From contig SBGU01000056.1 of NCBI GenBank assembly GCA_006226495.1, forward strand, positions 1 through 64,000: a stretch of 64,000 bases of DNA, written 5' to 3'. Source of the DNA: Alphaproteobacteria bacterium (GTDB taxonomy: Bacteria; Pseudomonadota; Alphaproteobacteria; Sphingomonadales; Kordiimonadaceae). The notes below the pieces were generated by a model. It had not been told where the DNA came from. It did no database searches and worked only from the letters and a program-made list of their open reading frames with translations. The position numbers were made by a program, and so were the translations under genes. Positions 36,645-45,327 of this stretch are shown here, piece by piece. Numbering within the stretch: position 1 is the first letter of the stretch; every line of letters starts with the position of its first letter.

Positions 36645-36671
36645 GGATTATCCTTTCGGGGTTGGGGGCCG

Positions 36672-37118
36672 TCAGGCGCGCCCAAGATGGAACCAGCCGG
36701 CATCGGCAGGTGCTATGCTAAAGCGGCTTCGTACCGCCTCGACCGCCCCGTCCGCCAGTTGCTGGATGCCGAGAAGTGTTGCTGATGCAACAAGTTTGGC
36801 GGGGCTGCCAAAGGCCAGAACCATGTATCCCGCTGGCCCGATATCGACCGGATCGCCCCATATCAGGGGGTCACTCCTGAACGCGACACCGCCCGTGACC
36901 CGCTCCAGCCGGGCACCGGTCAATGCCAGGCGGCGGTAATTTCCGCCTTCCATTTCAAAGGCTTGCACATCCGCAAGCTGGCAGTGCGCGGCGAGATCCG
37001 GCACATGGTCCGGCCGCAGCAACATGGCTGTCAGGGCCGCTCCGTCCAGCGGGGGCAGGCTACCCTCGCCAAGGCTGGCGATAACACTGTCATAAAGTAG
37101 AAAACTGCCCGGGGTCAT
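36672..37118 (-). CDS. Phage protein of unknown function
   Basis: 148 residues, no signal or membrane helix, start ATG at 37118 overlapping the stop of the preceding gene (ATGA). Beta-rich middle (GGVAFRSDPLIWGDPVDIGPAG cut in two visible halves) with an N-terminal LLYDSVIASLGEGSLPPL. Not recognised. It sits between the fibre-like gene and the connectors, so a head or tail fibre accessory is possible. Confidence 0.55.
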   Translation of the reverse strand: MTPGSFLLYDSVIASLGEGSLPPLDGAALTAMLLRPDHVPDLAAHCQLADVQAFEMEGGNYRRLALTGARLERVTGGVAFRSDPLIWGDPVDIGPAGYMVLAFGSPAKLVASATLLGIQQLADGAVEAVRSRFSIAPADAGWFHLGRA

Positions 37119-37342
37119 GTCACAACCCTTTGCTCATGAGCAATGCCTGCAGCCATCGTCGGAGCGGGTATCAGGATCGAGGAACGCTGCCGAGCGCCAG
37201 CCTGCCGGCGTCGGTCAAGACTGCTCGTGTCCGCGGCTGCCACGGCACAGACGGGCGCATAGGCAGCCACCTTCCCGGCACGCCCAATTTGAGTGAAAGG
37301 TCGGCGCGTCGCGGCGCAAACCGGAGATTCGGCCAAAATCAT
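37115..37342 (-). CDS. Small phage protein of unknown function
   Basis: 75 residues from the ATG at 37342 with GGAG eight bases upstream. Ala/Arg-rich, without a visible domain. The ATGA overlap with the next gene and the short gap to the fibre-like gene argue that it is translated, but composition alone would not support it. Confidence 0.4.
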   Translation of the reverse strand: MILAESPVCAATRRPFTQIGRAGKVAAYAPVCAVAAADTSSLDRRRQAGARQRSSILIPAPTMAAGIAHEQRVVT

Positions 37343-37377
37343 CGCAGGGTCTCCAAAGGTCAAAGGCGAGGGAACGA

Positions 37378-38916
37378 TCAGACGTCGTCAGCAAGCGTTT
37401 TGATAACACCATTGCCGAATCGAGCCTTGAGCGCACCATCTGCGGCATCCAGAAACAGGACCACCTTGCCGGCAATTGCAACAGGCGGCGTAGCCTGCGC
37501 CGCCAAGGCAAGTGGCGCCAGAACATCGATATGGTCCGTATCGAGGCGCATGCTGTCAGTTGTATCATGGGCGAACACGATAGGCCCGGCGCCACCGCCC
37601 CCGAGAGCTTGACTGGCAATGCGGCTTTCCGTCCCGGACTGGCTGATATCCAGACAGGTGCCGCTACTATTGCTTTCCTGGCCGAGCAGGCGAATGCCGG
37701 TATCGATCGCGGACCCTGCAGGCGTAAGTTGCAGCAGTATCCCGCTGTCCGCCCCCGCCGGCGCCATCCGCAGGATGCCGTCCGGTGTAAGCAAGGACCC
37801 GGCAGGCGCCAGCTTCAGGTTGCCGGAGAGACTGGTCGTCAGCCCGCTGTCGATATTGATGGCATCATTGATGCCAATTCTAAATTTGATATGACTCGGC
37901 AAATATAGATGACTAGGGCCGAAAAGGACGACGTTGCCACCAGAGCTTGGCGATGAACTGCCGGACACATTTAATTGCCCGATTGTCGGACTAGCATTCC
38001 TGATTTGGCCCGCGGCAGGCAATACAAGGTCCCGCGCGATGCTGACGTCGCCTGTCGCGCCGGCGGTCAGGGCCGGTGTGCCATTGGTAACAAGATACAG
38101 TTCGCCATTGCCATTTCCGGCCAGACCGCTGTCAGTGTCGGCGCTGTTCGGCAGCAAGGTTGGCAGGTTCACGCCGGCCGGCCCGGCAACAAGCTGCGGG
38201 CCACCCGCGCTGCCCTGGTAGCGCAAGCCTGTTGCGTTCAGGCGCCAGCTTTCGACGCCATCGCATGTAAAGCCGATCTCGTCGGTCCCGGGCGAATAGA
38301 TGCCTGTCGCGCTGCCTGTACCAATAGCCACGGCCGGTGTGGAGATCGAACCGGCTGTCAATTGCAGAGGCCCCGCCAGCGATACTGTACCAGCCCCATC
38401 AGCCGGATCGAGGCTCAGGAGTGCGGTCCCATCTGCCCCCTGGAACTGGACCGTGCCGTCAGCGACTAGCCGCGCCTGTGGCGCGCCCAACCCATCCTCA
38501 AGCCGATATTCCACGGCGCTGACAGTTCGGTCTTTCAGTTTTACACCGTCAGCCGTAACACCGGCGCCCGGTGTCCTTTCGAGCAGCGTATCGGTCTGCC
38601 AGCTAGCACTTTCCAGAAACCCGGCCGTTACGGCCACAAACACCCGGGCATTGCCGGACAGCGAGATAGCGACAGCGCCTGCCTTCAGATACTGGCCATC
38701 CAGCAGGGTTTCCTGCACCAAAGTGCGCAGAAGCCGCCCCGCCGTAAAAGTGCCGGTGCCGATTTCGTAATTGTCGCCGTCCTCAACCACATAGGACACC
38801 GTGTCACCGTCCGCGAAGGCATCGGCAAAGCCGACAAAGCCGGCCATGGCACCCGCGAGCGTGATATCGCCCGTTCCGACCGTGGTTGTATATTCGCGCA
38901 CCCTGTTTGCAAGCAT
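37378..38916 (-). CDS. Phage tail-fibre/head-fibre-like repeat protein
   Basis: 512 residues from the ATG at 38916; an ATG at 38967 lies inside a strong hairpin and is less likely. The N-terminus (LANRVREYTTTVGTGDITLAGA) is a motif found at the start of many phage structural proteins of fibre type, and it is followed by long Gly/Ala/Thr/Ser-rich beta repeats. The C-terminus KVVLFLDAADGALKARFGNG is typical of fibres. It lies between the capsid gene and the connectors, an unusual place, so it may be a capsid-surface fibre. Confidence 0.65.
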   Translation of the reverse strand: MLANRVREYTTTVGTGDITLAGAMAGFVGFADAFADGDTVSYVVEDGDNYEIGTGTFTAGRLLRTLVQETLLDGQYLKAGAVAISLSGNARVFVAVTAGFLESASWQTDTLLERTPGAGVTADGVKLKDRTVSAVEYRLEDGLGAPQARLVADGTVQFQGADGTALLSLDPADGAGTVSLAGPLQLTAGSISTPAVAIGTGSATGIYSPGTDEIGFTCDGVESWRLNATGLRYQGSAGGPQLVAGPAGVNLPTLLPNSADTDSGLAGNGNGELYLVTNGTPALTAGATGDVSIARDLVLPAAGQIRNASPTIGQLNVSGSSSPSSGGNVVLFGPSHLYLPSHIKFRIGINDAINIDSGLTTSLSGNLKLAPAGSLLTPDGILRMAPAGADSGILLQLTPAGSAIDTGIRLLGQESNSSGTCLDISQSGTESRIASQALGGGGAGPIVFAHDTTDSMRLDTDHIDVLAPLALAAQATPPVAIAGKVVLFLDAADGALKARFGNGVIKTLADDV

Positions 38917-38950
38917 GCTGGTCGTGTCCTTGTCATATCTGGAAAGGGAC

Positions 38951-38975
38951 AGGGCGGGATATGGCATCCCGCCCT
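38951..38975 (-). terminator. Strong hairpin downstream of the capsid gene
   Basis: Perfect 10-bp stem AGGGCGGGAT/ATCCCGCCCT with a 5-base loop, 31 bp after the capsid stop. Read leftward it is followed by GTCCCTTTCC, a weak T-tract. It probably acts as a partial terminator or mRNA 3'-end stabiliser that raises capsid mRNA over later genes. Confidence 0.65.
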
Positions 38976-39006
38976 GACGGTGTCTTCCGTGGTGTCACAC
39001 CCGGCC

Positions 39007-40134
39007 TCAGGCCGCTGCAAATTTCAGGAGCTTGAGGGCTTCATCGTTCACCAGCGCACCGCCCACACGCCGGGTGGCATAGAAATGCACATAGGGCTTG
39101 TTGGTATAGGGGTCCCTGAGCACGCGGGTGCCCGTGCGTTCAACCAGCGTATAGGCACGGCTGAAGTTGCCGAAGGCAATGGCGAGCGCATCGGTGGCCA
39201 CATCCGGCATATCCTCGGCCTCGACCACCGGATAACCCAGCAGCCGGTCCGGCTGGCCTTCCGCAAGGCCGGCGCGCCAGATGAAATTGCCGTCCGCATC
39301 CTTGAACTTGCGTACCACCGCGAGCGTTTTGCTGTTCATGACAAACGATGCACCCTGCCTGTAGCGCGCCCCCAGCGCATGCACCAGGTCGATCAGGATA
39401 TCCGCCGGGTCGGTGGCAGGGAAAGCCCCGTCCACGCCGGTGACCACATGCTGGATCTGGCCGAAGGTGCGGCTGCCGTCCGCTGCGGCGCTGGTTGTAT
39501 AGGTCAGGAAACCCTTGGGCTTGTTGGTACCGTCGCCGGATACGATGGCGGCCCCTTCCTGCGCCGCGAATTCTTCGGCCACTTCTTCACTGAGCCAGGC
39601 TTCGGCATCAAATTTCATGTCGTCGAGCGCACGCTGGGTCGCTGCTGCATTGGCATACAGTTCGCCCGGCACGATAGCGACTTCCTTGAGGCTGGGGGTC
39701 GCGGTCGCCGCCCTGCCGTCGGTTTCGCCGACCCAGCCCGACGTGGCACCACCGGCACTTACGAGGCGCTTGTAGTCGGATGTATCGATCGTCTTGACCT
39801 TGACAAGCCCACGCAGCGGCGACAGCGCCTTCAACTGCTTTTCGATCTCATTGTCGATGATGGTGGGCACGGCATAGCCGCCATTGCCACCCGTGGTGGT
39901 GGAAATGGCTTTCAGTTCGAGGGCCTTCAGCGCATCGGTATCGCCCTTCATCATGAAGCCCTGCAGGAAGGCGGCCTTGTGTTCGGCGGCATCGCTGGCC
40001 ACACAGTCGGGTGATGCACCAGGCCGGGCAAGGTTGGTCTCGAGCGTGTCGAGCCGCCCCTGGAGGCTGAGGATGCCGGTTTCCGCCGAACGCGAATAGT
40101 CATCAATGGCGGTCTTGAGGTCGGTCATGTCCAT
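39007..40134 (-). CDS. Phage major capsid protein, HK97 fold
   Basis: 375 residues. Coiled-coil delta-like N-terminus (about 1-70: LKTAIDDYSRSAETGILSL), then the HK97 fold starting GGNGGYAVPTIIDNEIEKQL, with the E-loop/spine segments SGWVGETDGRAATATPSLKEV, ATQRALDDMKFDAEAWLSEEV, and the C-terminal RVLRDPYTNKPYVHFYATRRVGG. The N-terminal part is the expected scaffold removed by the prohead protease. AAAGGA lies upstream of the ATG. Confidence 0.92.
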   Translation of the reverse strand: MDMTDLKTAIDDYSRSAETGILSLQGRLDTLETNLARPGASPDCVASDAAEHKAAFLQGFMMKGDTDALKALELKAISTTTGGNGGYAVPTIIDNEIEKQLKALSPLRGLVKVKTIDTSDYKRLVSAGGATSGWVGETDGRAATATPSLKEVAIVPGELYANAAATQRALDDMKFDAEAWLSEEVAEEFAAQEGAAIVSGDGTNKPKGFLTYTTSAAADGSRTFGQIQHVVTGVDGAFPATDPADILIDLVHALGARYRQGASFVMNSKTLAVVRKFKDADGNFIWRAGLAEGQPDRLLGYPVVEAEDMPDVATDALAIAFGNFSRAYTLVERTGTRVLRDPYTNKPYVHFYATRRVGGALVNDEALKLLKFAAA

Positions 40135-40648
40135 GACGTTTTGGTCCTTTCATCAGGTGGGGTTGGCATTCCCACGCGGGAACACCTGTTGACTGGCCGC
40201 CCGCCCGCCGCTTCGGGACAAAGGTCATGCCAAAGAAAAAGCCTGCGTCGCCGGCGTCCGGCACGCGGGGCAAATCAAACTCATGTAGCCGTCAGGCGCG
40301 GCAGGGGCGGCCGGCTCACGACTGGTCTTGCCGAAGCCACCGATGCCTGGCGCCACAGGGCCGCGCGCGCCTTGCCGGTTGTGCGAGACAATGACCGGTT
40401 GTCAATTGCCGAATTTCCGGTTACGTTCCTGTTTTGTTCAAGTGTGAATACGAATTCAGGGGCTGATGCACGCATGACCGCCCAAGCAAACAGGGTTCCA
40501 GACAACGGGAGACAATCTGATGCCTGACAAATTTGGCGATCCGGACAAATTCTATACGTCACCCTATTTCAGGGGTTTCGTTTTCGGCGTGGTTGTAACC
40601 CTGATCCTGACCAATATTTTTGGCGGTAGCTGACGGGCGGACGAACAC
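40135..40648. other. Intergenic region between capsid and protease genes
   Basis: 514 bp that would normally be only a short gap in this gene order. It holds the capsid ribosome site, a stem-loop in the capsid leader (TTCCC-ACGC-GGGAA at 40169-40182 within CAGGTG/CACCTG arms at 40154-40159 and 40183-40188), and a rightward 37-codon gene at 40520. Nothing else was supported; open frames on either strand at 40227-40560 lack protein-like composition. Confidence 0.5.
40520..40633 (+). CDS. Small single-pass membrane protein inside the head operon
   Basis: 37 residues, ATG at 40520 with GGGAGA eight bases upstream. A polar N-terminus (MPDKFGDPDKFYTSPYFR) is followed by one transmembrane helix (GFVFGVVVTLILTNIFGG). 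It is transcribed against the head genes. Unknown; could be a small phage moron-like membrane protein. Confidence 0.55.
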   Translation: MPDKFGDPDKFYTSPYFRGFVFGVVVTLILTNIFGGS

Positions 40649-41572
40649 TCAGGTGACCGAAAAATCGTAGGAGGTGCTGCCGCGCAATGCCTCGATCTCG
40701 ACCTGCAGGCTTTTGGTGATCGACCCGTGCCGCCCACCAAGCATCATTTCGGCCACGCCGGCGTCCTCGTCCCGAACCTGCAGGCGTTCACTGAGGTGCC
40801 CCTTGCGGCCCGCATCGCCGTACAGCAGGGCGGAGCGGGCAATCGGGCCGTTTTCGCCCCAGAAATGATATTCAATCCGGGCATTGAAATCGACATCGGG
40901 ATCGCGCGGCCGGATCGAGACGGTGATCCACGCCTTGCTGATGCTGTAAAACATGCTGTAGCGGGTTTTCCGCCCTTCGTAGGCATCCATTACCTTGCTG
41001 TTCTTGCGTTCAAAGCCGGTCAGCCTTGCCCGGCGCGTCTGCAGGTGCTGCACCAGGGAAGCGATATCATCGCCGCCCGGCGCGCGGCCCGCCGTCATGC
41101 CGGCGCTTTTTACGGCAGAGACACGGGCCAGGTCGTTCGCCGGGAAGGTGACGAGGGAGATTTCCATCAGGTCGGCGCGGGTGATGGTGCGCACGCCACT
41201 GGCGGCGTCGCGCGCGGCGTCGCGTGCCACAAAGCCGATGGACAGGCCGTCAAGCGCGCCCATTTTCAGAAGCGCATAGGCTTCGAGCCCCCGGCCGGTC
41301 ATCGACAGGCGGCCTTCCACATACAGGCCGTGCTCGTCCTCGCGCACCAGGTCGAACCGGCCGATGGGTTCCTTGGCGTCATGTTGCCACAACAGAACAG
41401 GCATGCGGGCCTTCAGGCTTTCGGTGAAGGCGCCGCGCGCGACAATGTCGCCGTCCCGGTCCAGGTTGCCGAAAATGGCGCCATAACCTGAAAAGCTTCC
41501 GGGCGCGGCCCCGGTTTTTACTTCGAGCGGCAGTTCGAGGATCTGGCGGTCCAGGGTAGTTGTGGGGGGCAT
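40649..41572 (-). CDS. HK97-type prohead protease with a C-terminal extension
   Basis: 307 residues. The N-terminal about 165 residues are the U35 prohead protease: LPLEVKTGAAPGSFSGYG start, catalytic His in LLWQHDAKEPIGR and catalytic Ser in LDGLSIGF, then MEISLVTFPAND. The normal end is a helix at about 185 (QHLQTRRARLTGFERK). Here another 115 residues follow (from about VMDAYEGRK), beta-rich, with aromatic segments such as YHFWGENGPIARSALLYGD, not part of the protease fold I know. Start ATG at 41572 with AAAGG upstream. Confidence 0.85.
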   Translation of the reverse strand: MPPTTTLDRQILELPLEVKTGAAPGSFSGYGAIFGNLDRDGDIVARGAFTESLKARMPVLLWQHDAKEPIGRFDLVREDEHGLYVEGRLSMTGRGLEAYALLKMGALDGLSIGFVARDAARDAASGVRTITRADLMEISLVTFPANDLARVSAVKSAGMTAGRAPGGDDIASLVQHLQTRRARLTGFERKNSKVMDAYEGRKTRYSMFYSISKAWITVSIRPRDPDVDFNARIEYHFWGENGPIARSALLYGDAGRKGHLSERLQVRDEDAGVAEMMLGGRHGSITKSLQVEIEALRGSTSYDFSVT

Positions 41573-41607
41573 GCTCTGGCGACCTTTCTGTGAATATTGT
41601 GCGATAT

Positions 41608-41717
41608 CCTGCCCGCTGGCAGGCTCAGGGCGAACAGTGTTGATGGCGCGAACGAGGCGAAAACACCCGCCCGCGCCCGCTGTTCTGTCCCGTTCGGGCT
41701 GAGCTTGTCGAAGCCCA
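41608..41717. repeat. Diverged pair of palindromic repeat arms between protease and portal genes
   Basis: The arm at 41689-41715 (CGTTCGGGCTGAGCTTGTCG core) is the same sequence as the arms at 44.6-45.7 kb; the inverted partner at about 41611-41636 (GCAGGCTCAGGGCGAACAG core) is diverged. A single unit of the REP-like family described below, inserted in the only non-overlapping gap of the head genes. Confidence 0.8.
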
Positions 41718-41766
41718 AGCCGTGGGGCGCCCTGCCTCTCGCAGGGCCAAACGTGCCGGGACGGTG

Positions 41767-42933
41767 TCAGTCTGTGCCTTCGCGACCGCCCTTGCTCCAG
41801 CCCAGCGCATCGCGCTTTTCATCGCGGCTGAGGAAGTCGGCGCTGTTGATGCGGTTGAATTTTTCGGCACGCTTGGCCTCGAGCGCCGGTATGTCGTCGA
41901 GATCGGGCACCAGCTTCAGGCCGCCGCCGAAGCGGGGGCCAAGCCAGTGGCTGAGTTCATTGAGGATATCGAGCACCAGGGGGATGACCGTGTCTTCCCA
42001 CAGGCTTTGCCGCGCTTCGGCATAGTTGGCATAGGTCTGGGCGTCGGGCACACCCAGCATCTGGGGCGGCACACCAAAGGCCTGCGCGATTTCGCGGGCC
42101 GACATATTCTTGGCCGAAGCCCAGTCCATATCCTTGGGCGACAGGCCCATGCCTTCCCACTTCAGCCCGCCTTCCAAAAGGAGGGGCCGGCCTGCATTCA
42201 CGGGACCCGTGTGCCGGTCTTCGACCTGCGCCTTCAGGTGGCGGAACTGTTCGTCGGTCAGGCCGCTGTCCGCCCCGTCCTGATACAGCACCCCTGACGG
42301 CGTGCCGCCATTCTGGATCAGCGCCAGGTTCCAGCGGCTGCCATCGTTATGCGCATCCACCGCCATGGCCGCGGCTTCAAGGGGCGCCAGGCCATACCAG
42401 TCTGACAGCGGGTTGAAACTTTTGAGATGCAGCACATCGGCGGCACCAAAACGCTGGCAGATGCCGCCCACCCGCTGTTCAAACCCTGCGGGCAGGCCGT
42501 CCCGGCCTTCAAGCACCGCCATGGTGTCGGGCCTCAGGAGCCACAGTTCCCTGGGCGGCCTGCCGTCCGGCCCCACTGCCAGCGCATAGGCATTGCCCGC
42601 AATCAGATAATAGCCCGCCAGATTATAGAGGAAATTTTCACCCCTGAGGCGCGGGTTCGGGCGGCGGATAAGAGCCAGGAGCGGATGGTCCACCAGTTCC
42701 TCGTCGCCCCGGAAACACAGGACCGGCACACTGGCCACCGCGCGGGCCACCAGGTTGACGGCCCGGAAGGCCACCACATTCTGGCGGTAACCTTCGTCGG
42801 CCAGCCGGTCGTATCGGCGCGGGGTGCCAATGGCCTGCCCCGGCCCGACCCGGGTGAACAAGGGGCGTGCCCCGCTTGCCGGTTCGGCGGCCTTGGTGTC
42901 GGTACGGCCAAACAGCCGGTCGATCATGCGCAT
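41767..42933 (-). CDS. Phage portal protein, HK97 family
   Basis: 388 residues, normal for the family. N-terminal MIDRLFGR, then FRAVNLVARAVASVPV, HPLLALIRRPNP, NFLYNLAGYYLIAGNAYAL, LKSFNPLSDWYGLAPLEAA, and FGVPPQMLGVPDAQTYANY. Forms the dodecameric DNA gate at one capsid vertex. It is 3 bp after the terminase stop, with GGGAGC before the ATG. Confidence 0.92.
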   Translation of the reverse strand: MRMIDRLFGRTDTKAAEPASGARPLFTRVGPGQAIGTPRRYDRLADEGYRQNVVAFRAVNLVARAVASVPVLCFRGDEELVDHPLLALIRRPNPRLRGENFLYNLAGYYLIAGNAYALAVGPDGRPPRELWLLRPDTMAVLEGRDGLPAGFEQRVGGICQRFGAADVLHLKSFNPLSDWYGLAPLEAAAMAVDAHNDGSRWNLALIQNGGTPSGVLYQDGADSGLTDEQFRHLKAQVEDRHTGPVNAGRPLLLEGGLKWEGMGLSPKDMDWASAKNMSAREIAQAFGVPPQMLGVPDAQTYANYAEARQSLWEDTVIPLVLDILNELSHWLGPRFGGGLKLVPDLDDIPALEAKRAEKFNRINSADFLSRDEKRDALGWSKGGREGTD

Positions 42934-42936
42934 GGG

Positions 42937-44235
42937 TCAAAGCTCCCTGATATTCGGGGTGAATTTCGGTTTCAGCATCAGTTCGGTGATGGCCCAGACA
43001 AGGGCGTCCACCCGGTCGGGGCTGGCGCCTGACAGACCTTCCGGCGTGAAGGCGCACATCTGGTCCTCAAGCGCCGGGAAGGCGCCCGCATGGTGCACCC
43101 GGCCCTGTTCATAAAGCGCGGCCACCGGTTCGGCACGCACGACCTTGCCCCGTGTGGCATGCACGGCGCGCACGGGCACGCCCGGGTCGACCTGCGCGAT
43201 CAGGGCCGCAACCATGGCGCCGCCCTGGTTCGTTTCGGCAACGATACGATCGGCCTTCAGCCGGTGATACAGGGCCACGGCCCGGGCGGCCCACCCGTGC
43301 GGCGACAGGCCGCGGCTGGTGTCGTCGGCCAGCACATAGGCATGGCCGTCGGCGCCTAGGCCCGCGGCCACAAGGCCACATTCGTCGGCCTTTTCACCGG
43401 AACTGGCGGGCGGGTCCACCGCCACCACAAGGCGGCAGAGCGCGGGGGCCGCGTCCGCGCGGCAGGCTTCAAGGCCGGCGCGGGACCACAGGGCCCCGGG
43501 CACATCTTCCAGAATTTCGGCCAGCAGTTCCTGCCGGCCAAGGCGCGTGCCTTCATAGCGGCGCACAATGTCGCGCGCGAAGGCCGGCGCCAGGTTGTCG
43601 AGGTTATCAAACGTGCTGCCGCGCGTGACATGCACATGCGCATCGGCAATCAACCGCTTCAGCACCGGCACCGGCTTTGGTGTGGTGGTGACCACGGTGC
43701 GCGGGCTTTCCCCAAGGCGCAGGCCGAACATCAGCATGTCCCACGCGGCTTCGCCCATGCGCCAGGCGCACAGTTCGTCGGCCCAGGCGGCATCATGCTG
43801 CGGCCCGCGCAGGCGTTCGGGTTCTTCGGCGCTATAGAGCGTGGCCACGGCGCCGTTCGGCCAGGTCAGCAGGCGTTTGGACGGTTCGAAGCGCGGGCGT
43901 GCCCACGGCGGGCATATGGCCAGAAGGCCGCTTTCGCCTTCCACCATCACCGCCCGGGCGTCGTTCATGGTGGGGGCAACAAGCGCGATATGCCGGGCCT
44001 TGCCGCCCTCGACCAGCGCTCGCACCCATTCGGCGCCCGTGCGGGTTTTGCCGAACCCGCGCCCGGCCAATATCAGCCAGTGCCGCCAGCCGCCTTTGGG
44101 TGCCACCTGGTTCGGCCGCGCCCAGAAGGGCCAGTCGAACTTCAGGGCCGCCGCTTCAGTCGGTGTCAGCGACGACAGGAAGCGCTGGCGCTGTTCCTTC
44201 GTCAGCGACCGCACGGAATTTGCGCAGAAGGTCAT
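42937..44235 (-). CDS. Phage terminase large subunit
   Basis: DNA-packaging ATPase/nuclease, 432 residues from the ATG at 44235 (GAAGAGG seven bases upstream), overlapping the small-subunit gene by 80 bp. Walker A LAGRGFGKTRTGAEW (about residue 57), Walker B AAWADELCAW, coupling motif VVTTTPKP. Nuclease acidic residues in VVAVDPPAS, IVAETNQGG and DRVDALVWA. The region LTPTEAAALKFDWPFWARPNQ before Walker A is typical of GTA-type large terminases and supports the start before the overlap. Confidence 0.92.
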   Translation of the reverse strand: MTFCANSVRSLTKEQRQRFLSSLTPTEAAALKFDWPFWARPNQVAPKGGWRHWLILAGRGFGKTRTGAEWVRALVEGGKARHIALVAPTMNDARAVMVEGESGLLAICPPWARPRFEPSKRLLTWPNGAVATLYSAEEPERLRGPQHDAAWADELCAWRMGEAAWDMLMFGLRLGESPRTVVTTTPKPVPVLKRLIADAHVHVTRGSTFDNLDNLAPAFARDIVRRYEGTRLGRQELLAEILEDVPGALWSRAGLEACRADAAPALCRLVVAVDPPASSGEKADECGLVAAGLGADGHAYVLADDTSRGLSPHGWAARAVALYHRLKADRIVAETNQGGAMVAALIAQVDPGVPVRAVHATRGKVVRAEPVAALYEQGRVHHAGAFPALEDQMCAFTPEGLSGASPDRVDALVWAITELMLKPKFTPNIREL

Positions 44236-44620
44236 GCTTTGCCTCTTCAAGCTCGGTTTCGCAAATGGCGGCTGGCGCATCCTTGCCGCCGCCATATTTT
44301 TCAGGCTTCCGCGCCTTCAGAAGCTGCATCAGCATCGTGTCGGAAAATTCGCGCACATGGCCCACCACCTCGCCGCCCCGGAACACCGGTTTTTCGGTGC
44401 CCTTGACCGCGCGGCGCAGGGCTTCGTCCTCCAGCGCGTCGGCGCCCATGGCCCAGGCGGCATCCCATTCGCGCGCGAACACGATGCTCTGGTGGCGCCA
44501 GCGGTAGGGTGTGGCCCGGTCGATGCCCGCGGCTTCGGCGGCACCGCCCACCGAATAGCCAGCCGCCAACGCCTCCAGAAACGCGCGCTGCACCGCGCTC
44601 GGGTGAAATCGCCGTGGCAT
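44156..44620 (-). CDS. Phage terminase small subunit-like, HTH
   Basis: 154 residues from the ATG at 44620 with AAGGA six bases upstream (an ATG at 44641 also exists). An N-terminal helix-turn-helix (FLEALAAGYSVGGAAEAAGIDRATPYRW) is followed by LKARKPEKYG, a motif of small terminases and related DNA-binding packaging proteins. First gene of the leftward structural operon. Confidence 0.78.
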   Translation of the reverse strand: MPRRFHPSAVQRAFLEALAAGYSVGGAAEAAGIDRATPYRWRHQSIVFAREWDAAWAMGADALEDEALRRAVKGTEKPVFRGGEVVGHVREFSDTMLMQLLKARKPEKYGGGKDAPAAICETELEEAKHDLLRKFRAVADEGTAPALPVVADTD

Positions 44621-44663
44621 GGGTTTTCCTTTTGTTTTCATCTAAAATCGCCCCCTGCATCCT

Positions 44664-44895
44664 GCCCTTCGACGGGCTCAGGGCGAGCGGTGGTTGGTAT
44701 GAACATGGGTTACCGCGACCTCGCTCCGCCGTTCGGGCTGAGCTTGTCGAAGCCCAAGACCAAAGGGCTCACACCTGACCTGCAACCATGCCGCCCTGCA
44801 TCCTGCCCTTCGACAGGCTCAGGGCGAGCGGGGTTGGTATGCACATGGATTACCGCGACCTCGCGCCGCCGTTCGGGCTGAGCTTGTCGAAGCCC
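44664..44895. repeat. REP-like paired palindromic repeats, cluster I (two units)
   Basis: Two tandem units about 142 bp apart. Each unit has a forward arm (CCCTTCGAC-x-GGCTCAGGGCGA core, at 44664-44690 and 44806-44831) and an inverted arm (GTTCGGGCTGAGCTTGTCG core, at 44729-44755 and 44869-44895). The DNA between the arms is also conserved (GGTTGGTATG ... TACCGCGACCTCGC). Lies between the terS start and the GIY-YIG gene. Confidence 0.92.
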
Positions 44896-44995
44896 GGGAT
44901 CAAAGGGCAGCACATTGCCGTGTTTACGATGCTGCCGGAGTGCCATAGGATTGCAGGGCATTCGCACTATTGCGGCATCCATATTGGATCAATCG

Positions 44996-45298
44996 ATGGC
45001 TTTCTGGGTTTACATCCTGAAATGTGCCAACGGCAGCTATTACACCGGCCATACCGAAGACCTTGAGCGCCGCATGGCAGAGCACCAGACCGGCACGCCT
45101 GTTTGCTACACCACGACCCGGCGGCCCATTGCACTTGTATTCAGCCAGGCCTGTGCATCGCGCGCTGAGGCCCTGGCCAGCGAACGCCAGATCAAGGGCT
45201 GGTCCCGCGCTAAAAAGACGGCCCTGATTGCCGGCGACTGGGACCAACTCAAGATGCTGGCGCGGACATCGACGCCCCATACCCCAGATTCTGAATAA
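44996..45298 (+). CDS. GIY-YIG nuclease domain protein
   Basis: Small stand-alone GIY-YIG protein, 100 residues. The motif pair reads FWVYILKC ... YYTGHT (the GIY and YIG parts), the catalytic Arg lies in DLERRMAEHQTG and the metal Glu in ASERQIKGWSRAKK. There is no other domain. It is bracketed on both sides by REP-like repeat units (two left, three right), which separates it from the phage operon and from the GT61 gene. The frame could start further left, but homologous sequence begins at the ATG at 44996. Confidence 0.85.
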   Translation: MAFWVYILKCANGSYYTGHTEDLERRMAEHQTGTPVCYTTTRRPIALVFSQACASRAEALASERQIKGWSRAKKTALIAGDWDQLKMLARTSTPHTPDSE

Positions 45299-45327
45299 CC
45301 ATGACAGGTTTGTGCCCCTGCATCCTG

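Noticed and set aside
40281-40562. A 93-codon leftward frame between capsid and protease genes
   Set aside because: Composition is not protein-like, no ribosome site, and it overlaps the better-supported rightward 37-codon gene.
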